Of a stretch of 64,000 nt of DNA, positions 42,882-54,384 are shown piece after piece. Both the position numbers and the translations under genes were made by a program. Origin of the DNA: Krasilnikovia cinnamomea. GTDB lineage: Bacteria; Actinomycetota; Actinomycetes; Mycobacteriales; Micromonosporaceae. Positions within the stretch are counted from its first letter, which is position 1. The number at the start of each line of letters is the position of its first letter. Location: contig NZ_SHKY01000001.1 in the NCBI RefSeq assembly GCF_004217545.1, forward strand, positions 2,480,001 to 2,544,000. The letters run 5' to 3'. The notes beneath the pieces are model-generated. The model was given only the letters and a program-made list of their open reading frames with translations. It was not told where the DNA came from and did no database searches.

Positions 42882-44150
42882 CTATGTGGTGGCTGGTACG
42901 GGGTCGTCCGGAACCGGGCCGGGGGGTGCTTCGGGGCGGCGGCGGCGGGCCAGTCGGCGTACGCCCGTGTTCAGGACGGCGATCAGCGGCACCGCGACCA
43001 GCGCTCCCACGATTCCGGCCAGCACGACGCCGGAGGCGATGCCGATGATGACCACGAGCGGGTGGATGGCCACCGCCCGGCCCATGATGAGCGGCTGCAG
43101 GACGTGCCCCTCCAACTGCTGCACCAGGATCACCGCGCCGAGCACGATCAGCGCGATCACCCAGCCCCGGGTGACGAGCGCGACCAGTACGGCCACGGCG
43201 CCCGAGGTGGTGGCACCGACGATCGGGATGAAGGCGCCCAGGAACACGAGCGCGGCCAGCGGGAAGGCGAACGGGACCTTCAGGATGACCAGCGCGAGCC
43301 CGATGCCGAGCGCGTCGATGAAGGCGACCAGGACGGTGGCCCGGACGTACGACCCCAGCGTCGCCCACGAGGCGTCACCCGCGTCGAACAGGCTCCAGCG
43401 GGCGTTCACCGGGAACAGCCGGACGAGGAAGTACCAGAGCTTGCGGCCGTCGCGCAGGAAGAAGAACGTCGCGAACAGCACCAGCAGCGCACCCGTGACC
43501 ACCTCGAAGAGGGTGGCGGCGGTGGCGAAGCCGGTCTCGGTCAGCGAGGAGGTGTTCCCATTGATCCAATCCTGGGCGGAGTCGATCGCCTGATCCACCT
43601 GCTTGTCGGACAGGTGCAGCGGCCCGGTCCGCGCCCACTCCTGGATCTTCCGTACGCCGTCGCTGGCGTTGCGGGTCAACTCCGGCAGTCCGTCGAGGAA
43701 CTGGTTGATGACCAGGGTCAGCGTGCCCGCGACCGCGGCGATGCCGCTGATCAGGACGAGAAACGTGGCCAGCGAACGGGGCAGCCGCATCCGCAGCAAC
43801 CAGCCGACCGCGGGGGCCAGCAACGCGGACAGCAGCAGCGCGATGGCCAACGGGATGACGACGATGCTGATGGTCCCGATGAAGCGCAGCAGCGCATAGC
43901 CAACCACGCCCACCACGATGAGCCGCCACGACCAGGCCGCGGCGATGCGCAACGAATGCGGCACCTCGGTGTCGTCCAGGCTGGTCGTCGACTGCTGGTC
44001 GACCACCACCTGCGGTGGAGGTATCTCGAACGCGAAGTCCTGGTCGGCGTCGGAATTCCCGTTCTGCTGGGTCCGCGCCGTTCGCACGGACTCGCGGCCC
44101 GTCTCGTAGGCTTTTCGCAGGTTCTGCCGGACCCGCTGCAACCGGCTCAA
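42882..44150 (-). CDS. AI-2E family transporter
   Basis: The 422-residue membrane protein has a charged cytoplasmic N-terminus (1-65), then about eight hydrophobic segments with the family motifs FLGAFIPIVGATTSG and GHVLQPLIMGRAVAIHPLVVI. Members export autoinducer-2, Na+/Li+ or other small molecules; the substrate here is open. The start is TTG 44150 with GAGGGGG 7 bases upstream. Confidence 0.9.
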   Translation of the reverse strand: MSRLQRVRQNLRKAYETGRESVRTARTQQNGNSDADQDFAFEIPPPQVVVDQQSTTSLDDTEVPHSLRIAAAWSWRLIVVGVVGYALLRFIGTISIVVIPLAIALLLSALLAPAVGWLLRMRLPRSLATFLVLISGIAAVAGTLTLVINQFLDGLPELTRNASDGVRKIQEWARTGPLHLSDKQVDQAIDSAQDWINGNTSSLTETGFATAATLFEVVTGALLVLFATFFFLRDGRKLWYFLVRLFPVNARWSLFDAGDASWATLGSYVRATVLVAFIDALGIGLALVILKVPFAFPLAALVFLGAFIPIVGATTSGAVAVLVALVTRGWVIALIVLGAVILVQQLEGHVLQPLIMGRAVAIHPLVVIIGIASGVVLAGIVGALVAVPLIAVLNTGVRRLARRRRPEAPPGPVPDDPVPATT

Positions 44151-44287
44151 CCGCCAACCCCCTCGCCCTAGTCACGCGATATCCACCGTAGTCGCCGCCC
44201 GCGGCAGCGTCCCCTGCTCGCTCGCAGATTCCCACTGATCCGCAGGCCCGGGCAGGCGTCCGCGACAGACGGGCGTACCGTCTGCAC

Positions 44288-44626
44288 GTGAGCGCCGACA
44301 CCACCACCGACACCGGCCTGCCGATCCGGATGCTGCACGACCGCGTCCTCGTACGCCTCGACGGCAGCGAGGGCGAGCGCCGCTCGACCGCCGGCATCGT
44401 CATACCCGCGACCGCGTCGATGGGCCGCCGCCTGTCATGGGCCGTAGCCATGGGGGTCGGGCCGAACGTGCGCTCCATCGTCGTCGGCGACCGGGTTCTG
44501 TTCGACCCGGACGACCGCTCCGAGGTCGAGCTGCACGGCAAGACCTATGTGCTGCTCCGGGAGCGGGACGTGCACGCCGTGGCCGCCAGCCGGGTCGAAT
44601 CCGACGGCACGGGCCTCTACCTGTGA
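44288..44626 (+). CDS. GroES-like co-chaperone (cpn10 family)
   Basis: The 112-residue protein shows the cpn10 order: MLHDRVLVRLDG at the start, STAGIVIPATA (mobile-loop region), VAMGVGPN, VVGDRVLFDPDDRSEV and LLRERDVHAV at the end. It is longer than typical GroES and stands alone, 6 kb from groEL. It may be a specialised cochaperonin rather than the canonical one. TACCGT lies 6 bases before GTG 44288 (leaderless). Confidence 0.88.
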   Translation: MSADTTTDTGLPIRMLHDRVLVRLDGSEGERRSTAGIVIPATASMGRRLSWAVAMGVGPNVRSIVVGDRVLFDPDDRSEVELHGKTYVLLRERDVHAVAASRVESDGTGLYL

Positions 44627-44767
44627 CCACCGGCCCGATCGGCCACCGAACCCGCATGCCGCACGGCTCGGACGGCCGCCGGTTTCCGGCGGCCGACCCT
44701 CCGGAACGCCGACGGCGCTGATCCTTCGAGCTGGTCACGACACTGCCATACCCAGGTGACCGGGCCG

Positions 44768-47245
44768 CTATTCGCGGGACGAGCCGCCCGTATCGGCATT
44801 GGGCGCCGGGTCGGCCGGGGGCGCCTCGCTCCCGGCGTGGGGGGCCCCGGTCGGATCCGGGGCCTGCGGCCCGGTCGCGACTGCCGGGTCCGGCGAGTAC
44901 GGGTACGGATGCCCGCCGCTGTGCGCCGGTGGCACCGGAGGCTGCGCGGGTGCGTGGCCTGCCCAGTGCTGCTGCGGGTCCCACCCGGGCGGGTTGCCGT
45001 GGTTCGCGTGTGGACCTTGGGAGCCCGAACTCGGCTGCGCGTCGTACACCGGTGGCGCGCCGTAGCCCGGCTGCGCGTCGGTGGGCGGTGGCGCGCCGTA
45101 GCCGGGCGGGGCACCGTACGCGGGCGGCGCGGAGATCCCGTAGCCGGGCGGGACGCTCCCCGGCTGGACGCCGTAACCCGGCTGGACGCCACCCGACGGC
45201 GAACCGCCCGGCGGGACACCGTAGCCCGGTGTCGAGGGGTAGCCGGAAGCAGCCGGAAACCCCGCAGCGGGCGGGTAGCCCGGAGCGGGCACGTAGCCGG
45301 GGGCAGAGGGGTAGCCCGGAGCGGGCGAGAAGCCCGGAGCGGGCGAGAAGCCCGGAGCCGGCGAGAAGCCCGGAGCCGGCGGGTAGCCCGGGGCGGCCCC
45401 ATACGCGCCGGCCGGGGCGGCGCCATACGCGCCATAGCCCGGTTGAGGTGCGTAGCCGGCCGGGGTGGGGTAACTGGTCGGGGCGGCGTACCCGGGGGGA
45501 GGGCCGTAGGTGGCGGGACGGACGTAGGCGGCGGGTGGGCCGTACCCGGCTGGAGGGCCGTAGCTGGGCGCGGAGCCGTAGCTCGGGTATCCCGGCGCCG
45601 GGGCGAACCGTGGAGCCGCCGCGTATCCGGGCGCGCCCCAGCCCACACCGACCGGCACGGGTGGCGCGAGACGGACCGGCACGGGCACCACCGGCTCCTC
45701 GGGCGCGGGCACCGCCCGCGTCACGCCGTCCGGGAACGCGATCTGGTAGCCGGACCCGTTCCAGAAGGCCTGCGGCGCCTGCGGGTCGCGCCCCACGAAC
45801 GACGACCGGTACGCGGTGATCGCCGTCAGCAGGCGGCGCTCCTCGTCGGCGGCGTGCCGGATGTCCTCCGGCTTGCGGTCCAGGCCGCGCTGCATCCCGT
45901 CGCGCAGCAGCGCCAGCTTGGTGGCCGCGAACTGGAACTCCCGCATCGCCTTGACCCCGGCGGTGCCCGCGACGCGCCGGGCCCAGCGGCGGGCGGAGTG
46001 GCGCCGGCCCAGGCTGCCGAGCGAGGCCATCTCCGGCGGCGAGAACCAGCCGGTACGCACGTAGTACGGCAGGATGCGCTCGCTGAGCCGCCCCTCCCAG
46101 CCGCGCAGCGCGACCGCGACGCCGACCATCGCGAAGAACAGCGGCACCATGAAGCCGATGTAGCCGTACAGCATGATGAGCGGCTGGCCGGTGGCCACCG
46201 ACAGCGTCGGGAGCAGGTTGAACGTGCCGTGCAGCATCATCGCCAGCAGCAGCCCGGCGATCGGCGCGAGCCAGCGCACCCGGCGGTCCGGCGAGCGCGC
46301 GGAGATGCCGAGGCCGATGCCGGCCATCGAGGTGAACAGCGGGTGGGCGAAGCCGGTGAACAGGATCCGGACGATGAAGATGAGGAAGACGTTCTGGATG
46401 CCGGTGGCGGGACCGTACTGGTCGGCGCCCGCCGCGTAGCCGTGGCCGCCCAGGTAGAGCACGTTCTCCACCATGGCGAAACCGATCGCGGAGATGCCAC
46501 AGTAGACGATGCCGTCGGTGATGCCGGACCATTCGCGGCGCCGTTTCCAGAGCAACAGGATCGGGCCGAGGGCCTTCATCGTCTCCTCGATGAACGGGGC
46601 GACCAGCACCGCGACCAGCGCGTCCGGCAGCCCCACGTGCTCGAAGAGCCAGGCCAAACTGGTGTTGACCAGCAGCGCGACGGCGGTCGCCACGGCCGCG
46701 CCCCAGGCGAAGCAGAAGACGAGGTAGCGGGTCGGCTCGGGCTCGTACCGGTCGAGCCAGAGGAAGCAGCCAACGAGCACGGGCACCGGCAGGATCGCGG
46801 CCACGAGGCCGATGACCAGCCCGGCGACGCCGAAGTTGTAGCCCAGGAAAATCAGCATGGCGACGGCGCACACCGCGATCAGGCCGATCACGGCGCCGAG
46901 CGGCAGCCAGCGCCGCCAGCCACGCCGGTGCGGCAGCTCCGGCGGGCTCCCGTCCGGGCCGGACCAGGCCGCACCGGGGACGAGCACCCCCGCGCCCGCA
47001 GCCACCGGGACAGGGCCCGGAACGGCGCCCAGGCTGGGCTGAGCACCCAGGGTGGGGGCCGCGCCCAGACTCGGGACCGCGCCCACGCTGGGGGGTGACC
47101 CCACGCTCGGCGGTGTCCCCGGCCCCGGGTCCGGTGCCGGTTCGAGCGGGGCGGCTGAATCGGGCGGCGACCAGCCGGCGGGGGTCTGGCCGGCCGGAGG
47201 GTGGGCAGGCTGGTCGGGCGACCCGCCCGGTGCAACGTCGGCCAT
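44768..47245 (-). CDS. PrsW family intramembrane metalloprotease with long Gly/Pro/Tyr-rich tail
   Basis: The 825-residue protein has a Pro-rich N-terminus with (P/A)SLGA repeats (45-76), then membrane segments from about 113 to 380 containing the PrsW motifs: FIEETMK (Glu220-Glu221), VENVLY (260-264), FAHPLF (His301) and LHGTFN (His339). PrsW cleaves anti-sigma factors in Gram-positive bacteria. After a soluble stretch (385-535) comes a tail rich in PAPGY/GFSPAPG repeats (538-735). TAGGCT lies 6 bases before the ATG (leaderless). Confidence 0.92.
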   Translation of the reverse strand: MADVAPGGSPDQPAHPPAGQTPAGWSPPDSAAPLEPAPDPGPGTPPSVGSPPSVGAVPSLGAAPTLGAQPSLGAVPGPVPVAAGAGVLVPGAAWSGPDGSPPELPHRRGWRRWLPLGAVIGLIAVCAVAMLIFLGYNFGVAGLVIGLVAAILPVPVLVGCFLWLDRYEPEPTRYLVFCFAWGAAVATAVALLVNTSLAWLFEHVGLPDALVAVLVAPFIEETMKALGPILLLWKRRREWSGITDGIVYCGISAIGFAMVENVLYLGGHGYAAGADQYGPATGIQNVFLIFIVRILFTGFAHPLFTSMAGIGLGISARSPDRRVRWLAPIAGLLLAMMLHGTFNLLPTLSVATGQPLIMLYGYIGFMVPLFFAMVGVAVALRGWEGRLSERILPYYVRTGWFSPPEMASLGSLGRRHSARRWARRVAGTAGVKAMREFQFAATKLALLRDGMQRGLDRKPEDIRHAADEERRLLTAITAYRSSFVGRDPQAPQAFWNGSGYQIAFPDGVTRAVPAPEEPVVPVPVRLAPPVPVGVGWGAPGYAAAPRFAPAPGYPSYGSAPSYGPPAGYGPPAAYVRPATYGPPPGYAAPTSYPTPAGYAPQPGYGAYGAAPAGAYGAAPGYPPAPGFSPAPGFSPAPGFSPAPGYPSAPGYVPAPGYPPAAGFPAASGYPSTPGYGVPPGGSPSGGVQPGYGVQPGSVPPGYGISAPPAYGAPPGYGAPPPTDAQPGYGAPPVYDAQPSSGSQGPHANHGNPPGWDPQQHWAGHAPAQPPVPPAHSGGHPYPYSPDPAVATGPQAPDPTGAPHAGSEAPPADPAPNADTGGSSRE
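45041..45634 (-). repeat. Low-complexity PGY/PAPGF repeat region in the PrsW tail
   Basis: The region codes for about 200 residues of Pro, Gly, Ala and Tyr/Phe in irregular PxxGY units. At its core near 45320-45385 there are three 18-base tandem repeats encoding GFSPAP. It is likely a disordered extramembrane tail, possibly adhesive or phase-separating. Confidence 0.75.
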
Positions 47246-47539
47246 GCCGTCAGCCTAGCCATCCGGGCGTTCCCGGGCCGCCCCAGCCAGCCCGAGCGGG
47301 GCGCGGGCCACCGCGGCGACCCGCACACGGCCGGTCACGCCACCCGGCGCGGCGGGTCAGGACGAGCGGTTACGCCCCTTTCCGGCCGCCAGCCCGCGCT
47401 GACCCGCGTCGCTCACCCGGTCGTCCGGATGCGCGGTGCGCCCAGCGGCGGGGACGGGACCGCCCGCCCCCGTGCCACCCCGCACTCGGCGTATCGGGCC
47501 ACGCCCCGACCCTACGGGCCGGCGTGCCAGGATGTCGCC

Positions 47540-48184
47540 GTGACGGATCTAGTGCACCGCTGGCGGGCGGCGGCCCGGGGCGCGGGGGCGAGCGCGCCGG
47601 AGGCGGATCTGGACGCGGCGGGCGGGTACCTGCTGGGTCGCTGGTCCGAGCCGCAGCGGCAGTACCACGACGTGACTCACCTGTGCGCCGTACTCGAGGT
47701 GATCGACCGGTATGCGGACCTGGCGCCCGCCCCGGACCGGGTGCGGGTCGCGGCGTGGCTGCACGACGCGGTCTACGACCCGCGGGCGCTGGGCGACGCG
47801 AACGAGCGCGACAGCGCGGAGTTCGCGGCGGGGCTCCTCACCACGCTGGGCGCCCCGGCGCAGGTGGCGGCCGAGGTGTCGCGGCTGGTCGGGTTGACGG
47901 CCGGGCACGCGACCGGCGCCGACGACCCCGACGGCGAACTGCTGTGCGACGCCGACCTGTCCATCCTGGCCGCCGACGACGACCGGTACGCGGCGTACAC
48001 GGCGGCGATCCGCCGCGAGTACGCGCACGTGCCGGACGACGCGTTCCGGGCCGGTCGCACCCAGGTCCTCACCGCGCTGCTGGAGCTGCCCCAGATCTAC
48101 CGCCTCGCGCCGCTGCACGCCGCGTGGGAGGCCCGCGCCCGCGCCAACCTGACCCGCGAACTGGCCACGCTGGCGGCCGGTTAG
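47540..48184 (+). CDS. HD domain-containing protein
   Basis: The 214-residue protein has the HD phosphohydrolase ligands: YHDVTHL (His), VAAWLHDAVYD (His-Asp) and LLCDADLSILA (Asp), with helices between them. Members hydrolyse phosphates of nucleotides. GTG 47540 follows CAGGAT by 6 bases, fitting a leaderless start. The 3' end overlaps the DUF4031 gene by 4 bases, tail to tail. Confidence 0.88.
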   Translation: MTDLVHRWRAAARGAGASAPEADLDAAGGYLLGRWSEPQRQYHDVTHLCAVLEVIDRYADLAPAPDRVRVAAWLHDAVYDPRALGDANERDSAEFAAGLLTTLGAPAQVAAEVSRLVGLTAGHATGADDPDGELLCDADLSILAADDDRYAAYTAAIRREYAHVPDDAFRAGRTQVLTALLELPQIYRLAPLHAAWEARARANLTRELATLAAG

Positions 48185-48441
48185 ACGGTGTGCTTGGGGC
48201 GGCGCAGACCGGCGGCGCGCAGCCGGGCGGCCAGCTCGCGCGGCGCGACCAGGGTCGCCCCCAGCCACAGCGCGGCCGGGTAGCGGGCCGCCGGGATGTC
48301 GTAGTGGTCGCGGTCGAACCCGCGCCGGGGCACCCCGAGCATCTCGGCGAACGCGTGCAGCTCCGCGTACGAGACGTCGCTGACCAGGTGGGACCAGAGC
48401 CGTCCCCGGCCCGGCCAGCGTGGCTCGTCGACGAGGATCAA
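48181..48441 (-). CDS. DUF4031 protein
   Basis: The 86-residue protein fits DUF4031: MILVDEPRWPGRGRLWSHLVSD, then SYAELHAFAEMLGVPRRGFDRDHYDIP. Its function is unknown. The ATG overlaps the glpD stop (ATGA), so it is translated with glpD. Confidence 0.88.
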   Translation of the reverse strand: MILVDEPRWPGRGRLWSHLVSDVSYAELHAFAEMLGVPRRGFDRDHYDIPAARYPAALWLGATLVAPRELAARLRAAGLRRPKHTV

Positions 48442-50243
48442 AGGTCCACTTCGAGCAGGTCGGAGATGCCGCCCCGGTCGGCGGCGATGCCGCGCACGTC
48501 CGGCACCCCGATGCGGGCGGCGTCGGCGGTCAGGTCGTCCGGCATGGTCTGGGACTGCCGTTCCGCCTGGACCCGCGCGAGGTAGTGCTCGACCTCGCGG
48601 GCGCGCACGGCCGGGCTCCAGCCCAGCGCCTCGCCCATGATCTCGGCGGCGTGCGCGGCGGACTCGGTGCCCCGGTGCGCGGTCTCGATGGAGATCCGGG
48701 TACGCCGGGTGAGCACGTCGTCCAGGTGCAGCGCCCCCTCGGCCAGCGCCGCGTACGCGATCTCGGCGGCCAGGTACTCCGGGGCGCCGCGCAGCGGGCC
48801 GGCCAGGGTGGGCTCGGCGGCCATCATGGCCAGCAGGTGCGTCGTGAGGGTGCCGTACCGCTCCAGCAGGTGTTCCACCACCCCGGCGGTGACACCGTGG
48901 CGGCGGGCGAGGTCCTGCCGGTCGCGCCAGGCCGCCGTGTACCCGTCGGCGCCGAGCAGCGGTAGCTGGTCGGTGCGCGAGGCCCGGACCGGCCCGCCGA
49001 GGCGGCGCGCCGCCCGGTCGATGACATCGGCGGCCATCACCCGGTACGTCGTGTACTTGCCGCCCGCCACCAGCAGCAGGCCGAGCATCGGCTCGACCAC
49101 GGCGTGCTCGCGGGAAAGTTTGGAGGTGGAGTCCGCCTCGCCGGACAGCAGCGGACGCAGGCCCGCGTACACGCCCTCGATGTCGTCCTCGGTCAGCGGC
49201 CGGTCCAGCACGGTGTTGACCTGGTCGAGCAGGTACCGGATGTCGCGGGCCGAGGCGGCCGGGTGGCCCCGGTCAAGTTCCCAGTCGGTGTCCGTGGTGC
49301 CGATGATCCAGTGCCCGCCCCACGGGATGACGAACAGCACCGAGGTCGCGGTGCGCAGGATCAGCCCGGCCTCACCGGTGATCGCGGAGCGGGGCACCAC
49401 CAGGTGCACGCCCTTGGAGGCGCGTACCCGCATGCCCGGGCGGACCCCGACGTCGCTGAGCATCTGGGACATGTCGTCGCTCCACACCCCGGTGGCGGCG
49501 ACCACCGTACGGGCGCGGACCTCGAAGTCGGGAGCGTCCGGCGCCTCCAGGTCCCGGACCCGCACCCCGACGACCTCGCGGGCCTGCCGGACGAAGCCGG
49601 TGACCCGGGCGCTGGTGACCACGGCCGCGCCGAGGCTGGCCGCCGTCCGGGCCAGGTTGACCACGAGGCGGGCGTCGTCGACCTGCCCGTCGTAGTACCG
49701 GATCGCGCCGGTCACCGCGTCCGCGCGCAGGCTGGGGAACATCGCCCGGGCCCCGTCGCGGGTCAGGTGCCGGTGCAGCGGCATCCCCCGCCCGGTGCCG
49801 AACACCCCGGCGAACGCGTCGTACGCGGCCACCCCGGCCCCGTAGTACGCCCGGTGCCAGGCCCGGGCGGGCGGGTTGGCCGCCATCAGCGGCACCAGGA
49901 TCGGCACGGGCCGCACCAGGTGCGGGGCGAGACGGCTGGTGAGCAGGCCGCGCTCGGTGAGCGCCTCGTGGACGAGGTGCAGTTCGAGCTGTTCCAGGTA
50001 GCGCAGGCCGCCGTGGATCAGCTTGCTGGACCGGCTGGAGGTGCCGGCGGCCAGGTCACGGGCCTCGACCAGGGCGACGCTCAGGCCGCGCGAGGCGGCG
50101 TCCAGGGCGGCGCCGGCGCCGGTGACACCGCCGCCGATGACCAGGACGTCGAACTGCTCGTCGCGGAGCCGGCGCAGGTCAGCGATGCGGCGGATCGGCG
50201 ACAGCCGACCGGCCGAGTACCGGGAGACGGAGGGATCACGCAC
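48438..50243 (-). CDS. glpD: Glycerol-3-phosphate dehydrogenase (FAD-dependent)
   Basis: The 601-residue flavoprotein has the dinucleotide-binding motif VIGGGVTGAGAALDAASRG, the family signature SSRSSKLIHGGLRYLEQ, and C-terminal parts of the GlpD family (LLLVAGGKYTTYRVMAADVI). It oxidises glycerol-3-phosphate to dihydroxyacetone phosphate at the membrane, passing electrons to quinone. GTG 50243 is chosen: TAACCT at 50251-50256 is 7 bases upstream (leaderless), giving a more usual N-terminus than a start further out. Confidence 0.94.
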   Translation of the reverse strand: MRDPSVSRYSAGRLSPIRRIADLRRLRDEQFDVLVIGGGVTGAGAALDAASRGLSVALVEARDLAAGTSSRSSKLIHGGLRYLEQLELHLVHEALTERGLLTSRLAPHLVRPVPILVPLMAANPPARAWHRAYYGAGVAAYDAFAGVFGTGRGMPLHRHLTRDGARAMFPSLRADAVTGAIRYYDGQVDDARLVVNLARTAASLGAAVVTSARVTGFVRQAREVVGVRVRDLEAPDAPDFEVRARTVVAATGVWSDDMSQMLSDVGVRPGMRVRASKGVHLVVPRSAITGEAGLILRTATSVLFVIPWGGHWIIGTTDTDWELDRGHPAASARDIRYLLDQVNTVLDRPLTEDDIEGVYAGLRPLLSGEADSTSKLSREHAVVEPMLGLLLVAGGKYTTYRVMAADVIDRAARRLGGPVRASRTDQLPLLGADGYTAAWRDRQDLARRHGVTAGVVEHLLERYGTLTTHLLAMMAAEPTLAGPLRGAPEYLAAEIAYAALAEGALHLDDVLTRRTRISIETAHRGTESAAHAAEIMGEALGWSPAVRAREVEHYLARVQAERQSQTMPDDLTADAARIGVPDVRGIAADRGGISDLLEVDL

Positions 50244-50329
50244 CCGTATGAGGTTAGCGCCCCCGGGTGTCACACCGGCGAGGGAAACGTGGCGCTCAGG
50301 GGTGAGAACGGTGGGTGAAGACGCGGAAA

Positions 50330-50353
50330 GGCGGGCCGCCGGAGCGGCCCGCC
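50330..50353 (-). terminator. Hairpin terminator after groEL
   Basis: Perfect 10-base arms (GGCGGGCCGC and its complement) around CGGA, followed on the coding strand by TTTCC, lie 28 bases beyond the groEL stop. Confidence 0.75.
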
Positions 50354-50380
50354 TTCGCGCTTGGTGCGAGTGGGATGGAC

Positions 50381-53022
<2,642 letters not shown>

Positions 53023-53094
53023 TGCCCCGCCCGTGGCACGCCGCCCGTACGGTGTTGCGCGAGCTTGCGCTGCGCCCGTGGGCGGCCCGGCTGT

Positions 53095-54081
53095 TCACAC
53101 CGCCTGCTGCCACTGGATCTCCACGTCCACCGGCCGGAAGCCCATCAGCCGATTGATGGCGAGCATGCGCTCGTTCGCCGACGCGTTGATGGTGTCGATC
53201 GCGGTCAGCCCGGGGCGCGCGGCCCGGATGTGCCGTACGTTCTCCAGCTTCACGATCAGGCCGAGCCGGTGCCCGCGATGCCCGGGGTGGACGATGGTGA
53301 TCTGCTGCCAGGCATGCTCGGGAGCCGCCTCGGTCCCGGTCAGCGTGCTCCAGGCGACCAGCCGCCCGGTCGCGGCGTGCACGGCGCCGGTGTGGAAGGC
53401 GGTCATGCCCCGGGCGCGCCGGGCCTCCTCGTTGCCGCGCACCCGGGCCCCGTCGACCTGCTCGACCTCCATGACCAGGTCGCCGACCGGCGCGTCCGCC
53501 AGCAGCCGGCCGTCCAGGTAGGCCAGGTCGTCGAGGAACTCGTCCGGCGGCACCCCGATCCACTGGACGAGCCGGTATCCGTCCGCGTGCCGCCACGCCT
53601 CGGCGCGCAACGCGTCCAGCCGGTCGTGGTCGGCGCCCCCGACGTCGAAGCGGCTGCGGGTCTCGCGGAGCGCGGGCGCGGCCCCCACGGCATCCGCGAA
53701 CGCGGCGCCGTCCGGGCGGGCACCGGTCGTGCTTGCGATGAGTCGCTTGCGCCCGGCCACCCGGACCCGCTCGACGGCGTACGCATGCAGCGCCCGGCCG
53801 TAACCCCGGCGCCGATGCTCCGGCGCGACGACCAGCAGCGTAGAGACATTGTCCACATTGTCGTATTGGGGCAGGTTGAGGCCGAGGAAGCCGACCGGCG
53901 TCCCGCCGCCGTCGACGGCGAGGTAGCGCTCCTGCTCCGTGCCGGGGAAGGGATGGCGCACCGCCACCGTGAAGACGGACTTCGCCACGGGTGGAAGATC
54001 CGGAACATCCCATTCATCCGCAGCGCGCAGTACGCCGTACGCATGGTCGATCGTGGCGTCCGTCAAGGGCTCGATGCGCAT
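53095..54081 (-). CDS. Tandem GNAT acetyltransferase
   Basis: The 328-residue protein contains two GNAT folds. The N-terminal half has LLVVAPEHRRRGYGRALHAY (acetyl-CoA loop) and the C-terminal half TIVHPGHRGHRLGLIVKL followed by ASANERMLAINRLMGFRPV. ATG 54081 begins MRIEPLTD and is preferred over the upstream in-frame start. The layout resembles MshD-like or Eis-like tandem acetyltransferases, but the substrate is unknown. Confidence 0.87.
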   Translation of the reverse strand: MRIEPLTDATIDHAYGVLRAADEWDVPDLPPVAKSVFTVAVRHPFPGTEQERYLAVDGGGTPVGFLGLNLPQYDNVDNVSTLLVVAPEHRRRGYGRALHAYAVERVRVAGRKRLIASTTGARPDGAAFADAVGAAPALRETRSRFDVGGADHDRLDALRAEAWRHADGYRLVQWIGVPPDEFLDDLAYLDGRLLADAPVGDLVMEVEQVDGARVRGNEEARRARGMTAFHTGAVHAATGRLVAWSTLTGTEAAPEHAWQQITIVHPGHRGHRLGLIVKLENVRHIRAARPGLTAIDTINASANERMLAINRLMGFRPVDVEIQWQQAV

Positions 54082-54349
54082 CCCGACAGGGTGAACGCAC
54101 ACTCCGTCCGGCGCGAACGATTATTGCCGGAGAAGATTTGCACAGAGGAGATTTGGTCGGGAGGACGCGCGCACAGCGCCTCCGGCGCTGGGTCGTTGGG
54201 CCCCTCGGAGATTGTCGCCAAGCTCGAAGGTGGGACCTCGTACGGCGTCGCGTCCTCCCGCGTAGAGCATCCTGCCGAGCCTGCGATCGGTCCGCAAGCC
54301 CTCCCCGGAAGGAAATACCCGCCGCCGGTCGGATACCCGACTATGCGCT

Positions 54350-54384
54350 GGTCAGCCCAGCAGGACCCCGGTCAGCCCAGCAGG
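54350..54384. repeat. 15-base direct repeat at the 3' end of the threonine synthase-like gene
   Basis: GGTCAGCCCAGCAGG occurs at 54350-54364 and 54370-54384. The second copy encodes the last codons and stop; the first copy lies just beyond, suggesting a short tandem duplication. Confidence 0.7.

Noticed and set aside
45041..45634. Regular DNA repeats resembling a CRISPR array
   Set aside because: The repeats are in frame within prsW, are not separated by unique spacers and encode PGY-type repeats.
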